Shown here: piece by piece, positions 45,353 through 48,779 of the stretch
Position numbering within the stretch: position 1 is the first letter of the stretch
How the letters are laid out: each line of letters begins with the position of its first letter
NCBI GenBank assembly: GCA_021781735.1
Contig: JAJXWF010000005.1
Coordinates: 1 to 48,779 of the forward strand
Reading direction: 5' to 3'
Source: Actinomycetes bacterium
GTDB lineage: Bacteria > Actinomycetota > Actinomycetes > Propionibacteriales > Propionibacteriaceae
Length of the DNA stretch: 48,779 bases
Position numbers and translations under genes: made by a program
The notes under the pieces: model-generated
What the model was told of the DNA's origin: nothing
Databases searched by the model: none
What the model saw: the letters and a program-made list of their open reading frames with translations, nothing else

Positions 45353-46851
45353 GAGCAGTCCTGCTGGCCGGGAACGCCGGTGCTCGCGGTGGCGTTCGCG
45401 CTGGGAAGCCCGGGGGTCGCCGACGGATTCCCGGTCGTGGCCAGGGCGGACGCCGAGACCGAACCCGTGGCTCCCGGCGACGGGACCCGGTCCGACATGT
45501 CGACCGTCGGCGACCCCGAGGCCGAGCGGGACGCCGACGCGGAGGCCGACCGGATCGGGGAGGGGGACGGCGGCGCGCTGGGCTGTTGCTGGGCGGCACG
45601 CTGGGCGATGCAGGTCTGCGCCAACACCGCGAGCTGGTGGGCGGTTGCGCGCGCACTGTCGAGGCTGTCGGCGCTGATGGTGTTGTGCACCTGGTCGCGG
45701 TAGTAGCGGGGCAGGTCGGACACGAGGATGTCCTCGACGACCTCGACCTTCGACAGGGGGACCCCCACCACGGAGTCGGGCAGTCCACGGAAGATCGCGA
45801 CCCGATCACCGGACGGGCTGGCGGTGGCGCCGACGTAGAACTGGCTGCGCGCGTACACCACCCCGACGGCGCCGGCGACCGTGAGCGCCAGCAGTACCGA
45901 GGCCAACAGCACGATCGTCGGCAACCACCTGTGGTGCTGCCTGCCCGGCTGGTAGCGCAGCCGTTCGTGGTCGACGGGGGCCATCACCCGATCCGGTTGG
46001 TCCTGGTCCTCGTCGTCGGCGTCCGCATCGCCGGTGGAGGATTCGACGGGGGGGACGCCGCGCGATCGGACCGGGGCGACGTCGGCATCGGTGACCGCGC
46101 CCAGCATCAGCGGCTCGGCGGCGTCCAGGGCGGGGCTCTGCGCGACCACGTCGGCGAGTACGAACGTGATGTTGTCGGCACCGCCCCCCGCGTGCGCCAG
46201 CTGGATCAACTTCGGGACGGCGTCGTCGAGGCTGTTGCCGCGGAGCACCGCCGCGATCTTCTCGTCGCTGGTGAACCCGCTGAGGCCGTCACTGCAGAAC
46301 AGCAGCCGGTCACCCTCGGCGACATCGACGAGGGCCGTGTCGGGATCGCCCATCGGCTGGCCGTTGAGCACCCTCAGCAGCAGCGACCGGTGCGGGTGGG
46401 TGGCCATGTCGGCCTCGTTGAGGCGCCCCTCGTCGACGAGCGACTGCACCCAGGAATGGTCGTGGGTGAGCCGGGTGAGCCGTCCGTCGCGGAACAGGTA
46501 GGCCCGGGAGTCGCCGACGTGCACCAGCCCGAGTTGGGTTCCCGAGAACATGGCGCCCGACACGGTGGTACCCATGCCCTCCAGGCTGGAATCCGCGTGG
46601 ATCAGGCGGGCGAGGTTGCCGTTGGCCCGATCGAGCGCGCCGGCGAACGCAGACAGCATGTCCTCGCCGTCCAATCGCCGGTCGGCGCGTGCGATCGCGG
46701 TGATCGCCACCGCCGAGGCGAGGTCGCCGGCCGCCGCGCCGCCCATGCCGTCGGCGACGGCGAGCAGGTTCGGGGACGCGTACGCCGAGTCCTGGTTGTT
46801 CTTGCGCACCAGGCCGATCTCGCTGTGCGCCCGGATGTCGAGGGAGAGCAT
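45349..46851 (-). CDS. pstP: PP2C-type Ser/Thr phosphatase PstP
   Basis: A 500-residue membrane phosphatase. The PP2C metal-binding motifs occur in order: NQDS, VADGMGG, GDSRAYL, CSDGLSGF and GGADNITFVLADV. A membrane helix near residue 320 (LPTIVLLASVLLALTVAGAV) follows the cytoplasmic domain, then a long extracytoplasmic part and a Ser/Ala/Pro-rich tail. It removes phosphate from PknB and its substrates. The start overlaps the fhaB stop (TGATG). Confidence 0.95.
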   Translation of the reverse strand: MLSLDIRAHSEIGLVRKNNQDSAYASPNLLAVADGMGGAAAGDLASAVAITAIARADRRLDGEDMLSAFAGALDRANGNLARLIHADSSLEGMGTTVSGAMFSGTQLGLVHVGDSRAYLFRDGRLTRLTHDHSWVQSLVDEGRLNEADMATHPHRSLLLRVLNGQPMGDPDTALVDVAEGDRLLFCSDGLSGFTSDEKIAAVLRGNSLDDAVPKLIQLAHAGGGADNITFVLADVVAQSPALDAAEPLMLGAVTDADVAPVRSRGVPPVESSTGDADADDEDQDQPDRVMAPVDHERLRYQPGRQHHRWLPTIVLLASVLLALTVAGAVGVVYARSQFYVGATASPSGDRVAIFRGLPDSVVGVPLSKVEVVEDILVSDLPRYYRDQVHNTISADSLDSARATAHQLAVLAQTCIAQRAAQQQPSAPPSPSPIRSASASASRSASGSPTVDMSDRVPSPGATGSVSASALATTGNPSATPGLPSANATASTGVPGQQDCS

Positions 46852-47309
46852 CACTTCTCCAGACGCAGGTGGGTGCGGCCGATGCGGATGTCGTCCTTGA
46901 GGGTCACGGTGGTGGGGGCGATGACCCGCACCTCGTTGACGTAGGTGCCGTTGGTCGAGGTGAGGTCCTCGATCTGCCACCCCCCGGACGCCGTCTCGAT
47001 GAGTCGCGCATGGTGCGTGCTCGAGTAGTCGTCATCGATCGGCAGGGTCGCGTCCCGGGCCCGCCCGATGATCAGGCCGTCGACCAGCGCGACCTCGGTG
47101 CCCTCGGCGGCGCCCTCGGTGACCACCAGGCGTGTCGGCGCCCGTCGCCGTTGCTTCGGTGCCGGCTTGGCGGGGGCGAGTTCGGGCGAACCGGCGGCGA
47201 CCGTGCGTCCGAACATGTCGGTGCGCACGACGTTGGCCGCCAGCAGGATGAACAGCCACAGCAAAGCCAGGAATGCGACCCGCAGGGCCGTGACGAGCAC
47301 GGAGCTCAC
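46851..47309 (-). CDS. fhaB: FHA-domain protein FhaB (FipA-like)
   Basis: A 152-residue protein with an N-terminal membrane helix (VAFLALLWLFILLAANVV), a basic linker and a C-terminal FHA domain with GRARDATLPIDDDYSSTHHARL and LTSTNGTYVNE, which binds phosphothreonine. FhaB of Mycobacterium (FipA) links FtsZ and FtsQ during division. Two GTG starts are possible: 47309 has GGGAG seven bases upstream; 47315 gives the usual GTGA overlap with fhaA. The former was chosen for ribosome-site spacing. Confidence 0.9.
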   Translation of the reverse strand: MSSVLVTALRVAFLALLWLFILLAANVVRTDMFGRTVAAGSPELAPAKPAPKQRRRAPTRLVVTEGAAEGTEVALVDGLIIGRARDATLPIDDDYSSTHHARLIETASGGWQIEDLTSTNGTYVNEVRVIAPTTVTLKDDIRIGRTHLRLEK

Positions 47310-47311
47310 AG

Positions 47312-48022
47312 TCACACTCCCAGTGGCGAATGGACGAGCATGCGGGTGGAGCCGATCTCGATCCGTGACCCGTCGTCGAGATTGGCCCGGTTGACCTTGA
47401 CGCCGTTCACGATGACCCCGTTGGTGCTGCCAAGGTCTTCGATGCTGATGGTGAGTTCGTCGTCGACGCCGGTCACGTGGATCTGGGCGTGCCGACGGCT
47501 CACCCCCGGGTCATTGATGCGCAGGTCGGCCTCGGAGCCGCGCCCGATGACGAGCCCCGGCGGCACGAGTGGGTGGCGGACGCCGTTGACCTCGAGCACC
47601 AGCCGCGACCGGCGGATCTGGCTCGTGTTCGCCGGGTTGCTGGCCTCGACGCCGGCGAGCGCGGCGGAGATGACGGTGAAGCGTCCGGTCGGCAGTGACA
47701 CGTCGAGGGTGTAGCTGATCGAGATCGGCCCGTTGAAGACGTAACGGCGCTCGGCCGCGTGGTCGCGCAGTTCGGGGATGATCTCCTGGTTGAGCGTCTT
47801 CGTATAGGGGACGAGCCGCTCGTAGTCGTGCGTGGACAGGGCGATGGTGAAGTCGTTCGGCACCAGCTTCTTGTCGCGGCTCAGCACCTTCGCTTCCGCG
47901 TCGAGTTCGCGCTGCAGCCTGGAGGCGATCTCGACGGGCTGAACGTCGCCCTTGAATCCGCGCGCGAAGACACCGGTGACAACCCCTTCGATCCTGTGCT
48001 CGATGCGGTCGAACAGACCCAT
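47312..48022 (-). CDS. fhaA: FHA-domain protein FhaA
   Basis: A 236-residue cytosolic protein. Residues 1-130 form the FhaA-type N-terminal domain (MGLFDRIEHRIEGVVTGVFA). The C-terminal FHA domain covers GLVIGRGSEADLRINDPGVSRRH and LGSTNGVIVNG. Mycobacterial FhaA binds phosphorylated MviN and PbpA and restrains peptidoglycan synthesis. First gene of the minus-strand cluster, with GGAGGGAAGG before the ATG and a -10 candidate 40 bases upstream. Confidence 0.94.
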   Translation of the reverse strand: MGLFDRIEHRIEGVVTGVFARGFKGDVQPVEIASRLQRELDAEAKVLSRDKKLVPNDFTIALSTHDYERLVPYTKTLNQEIIPELRDHAAERRYVFNGPISISYTLDVSLPTGRFTVISAALAGVEASNPANTSQIRRSRLVLEVNGVRHPLVPPGLVIGRGSEADLRINDPGVSRRHAQIHVTGVDDELTISIEDLGSTNGVIVNGVKVNRANLDDGSRIEIGSTRMLVHSPLGV

Positions 48023-48058
48023 GACACCCCCTTCCCTCCGCGCGTGAACTCAGTCGAT

Positions 48059-48064
48059 ACTACC
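48059..48064 (-). promoter_or_regulatory. -10 element for the fhaA-pknB cluster
   Basis: TAGTAT on the minus strand lies about 40 bases from the fhaA ATG. No good -35 at 17 bp was found, so the promoter is only proposed. Confidence 0.4.
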
Positions 48065-48213
48065 GACGGCGGTGAACCCGGCGCACCCGCGCGCGCCGAG
48101 GGGCGGACACAACGGTTTTCACCGGTCCACGACCCTCCGAAGGGCGGTCTGTGGGTTCGCTCCTCGCGGCGCCGCTGTGCTAGCCTTCTCGGGCTGATTC
48201 CTTCTGGAATCTC

Positions 48214-48299
48214 GCGCGAGTGGCGGAATGGCAGACGCGCTGGCTTCAGGTGCCAGTGCCCGCAAGGGCGTGGAGGTTCAACTCCTCTCTCGCGCACCA
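48214..48299 (+). tRNA. tRNA-Leu (anticodon CAG)
   Basis: An 86-base class II tRNA. The acceptor stem GCGCGAG pairs with CTCGCGC, the discriminator is A and CCA is encoded (48297-48299). The anticodon arm CTGGC-TTCAGGT-GCCAG shows CAG, reading CTG codons. A long variable arm (GCCCGCAAGGGC) and GGTTCAA T-loop confirm leucine type. A leucine tRNA next to fhaA is the usual arrangement in actinobacteria. Confidence 0.97.
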
Positions 48300-48303
48300 C
48301 GAT

Positions 48304-48352
48304 AAACCCCGTTCTGGCTAGGGAAGACATCTCCTGGTCAGGGCGGGGTTTT
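48304..48352 (+). terminator. Rho-independent terminator after tRNA-Leu
   Basis: AAACCCCG pairs with CGGGGTTT; the stem continues imperfectly across a loop of about 30 bases and ends in TTTT. It follows the tRNA by five bases and is the clearest intrinsic terminator in the window. Confidence 0.75.
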
Positions 48353-48779
48353 CGCTTGCGTGCAACATCGAAAGCGGCGATTTGGGCTGGTCTGATCCTG
48401 CTGCGGTCGCATCCGGAGCTCGACGCTGAGGAGTCGCAGGCGAAGTCCCATCAGCCGCCGAAGAAGCCCGCCGAGGCTCGGCGTGCCCTGCTGGGGCACG
48501 CTGCTCATCTCGAGAGCCGCTCCGCCAGTGGTTCCCGCGCCAGGGCGGTCCGTCGCGCTTCTGGTCGCGTTCTCGCTACCCGCCGCCGAGTGAGCGGCGC
48601 GTGGTCGCGGTTTGTGACCAACTGGATGGTGAGGCGGTGTGTTGGCCCCAGCGGCGGATCCGCATCACTGGCGGCCGCCTCGAATGCCCTTAGCGGAACC
48701 GCCTGGGCCTGGTCGTTTCCCGGGCTTCGGTCAGTTTCGCTACTGCACACGGACCTTGTTCTTTGTGGTGGAATTGCCT
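48353..48779. other. Unassigned tail after tRNA-Leu
   Basis: About 430 bases with no recognised gene. The open frames are short and carry no family motif. tRNA 3' ends are frequent integration sites, but no duplicated tRNA end is visible within the window. It could be the edge of an accessory element or plain spacer. Confidence 0.4.

Overview
The window is very GC-rich and reads as actinobacterial chromosome. The strongest evidence is the right end: a DUF881 protein and crgA, then trpG/pabA, and on the minus strand fhaA-fhaB-pstP-rodA-pbpA-pknB beside a tRNA-Leu. This is the cell-envelope signalling cluster that lies near dnaA/oriC in Mycobacterium and relatives. dnaB is also present about 35-40 kb away, as it is near the origin in many actinobacteria. 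A pyruvate:ferredoxin oxidoreductase, a cytochrome bd operon and many CUT1-type sugar genes would fit a facultatively anaerobic member of the Propionibacteriales. That placement is inference; no rRNA or species marker is present.

Layout from left to right. (1) 1-6651: a sugar-utilisation operon on the minus strand (solute-binding lipoprotein, two permeases, ThuA-like protein, Gfo/Idh/MocA oxidoreductase, start of a GH31 alpha-xylosidase-like gene). It faces a divergent LacI-family regulator across two matching operators. (2) 6663-8578: dnaB, with a DnaA-box-like cluster upstream. (3) 8540-11643: copper operon csoR-copZ-copA behind a CsoR-type operator. (4) 12074-18472: a three-gene redox operon: GltD-like flavoprotein with ferredoxin domain, PFOR (nifJ) and a dihydroorotate dehydrogenase-like protein. 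(5) 19199-20879: a thiamine-binding-type protein and a DUF559 endonuclease-like gene bracketed by two copies of an imperfect hairpin repeat. (6) 20880-27186: cydABDC, with a divergent BlaI-like repressor and a candidate operator. (7) 27268-31738: TetR regulator and a heterodimeric ABC exporter. (8) 31864-38990: HAD phosphatase, lysS, a serpin lipoprotein, a decayed katG, lipB-lipA and crgA. (9) 39087-48779: DUF881 protein, trpG/pabA, the pknB...fhaA cluster, tRNA-Leu(CAG), a terminator and an unassigned tail.

How the genes may work together. The sugar locus looks like import plus oxidation of a glycoside or disaccharide (ThuA/ThuB-like), with a GH31 enzyme for cleavage. No ATPase for the importer is encoded here. 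The PFOR operon could move electrons between pyruvate, ferredoxin and NAD(P)H. cydABDC supplies a high-affinity oxidase and its assembly exporter. FhaA/FhaB, PknB, PstP, RodA and PbpA form the phospho-regulated elongation and division machinery.

The less ordinary items are the hairpin-flanked nuclease gene, the PFOR/GltD-ferredoxin/DHOD operon, the serpin lipoprotein beside a deleted and frameshifted katG, and the DnaA-box cluster upstream of dnaB. All calls come from reading sequence and translations; no database search was run.
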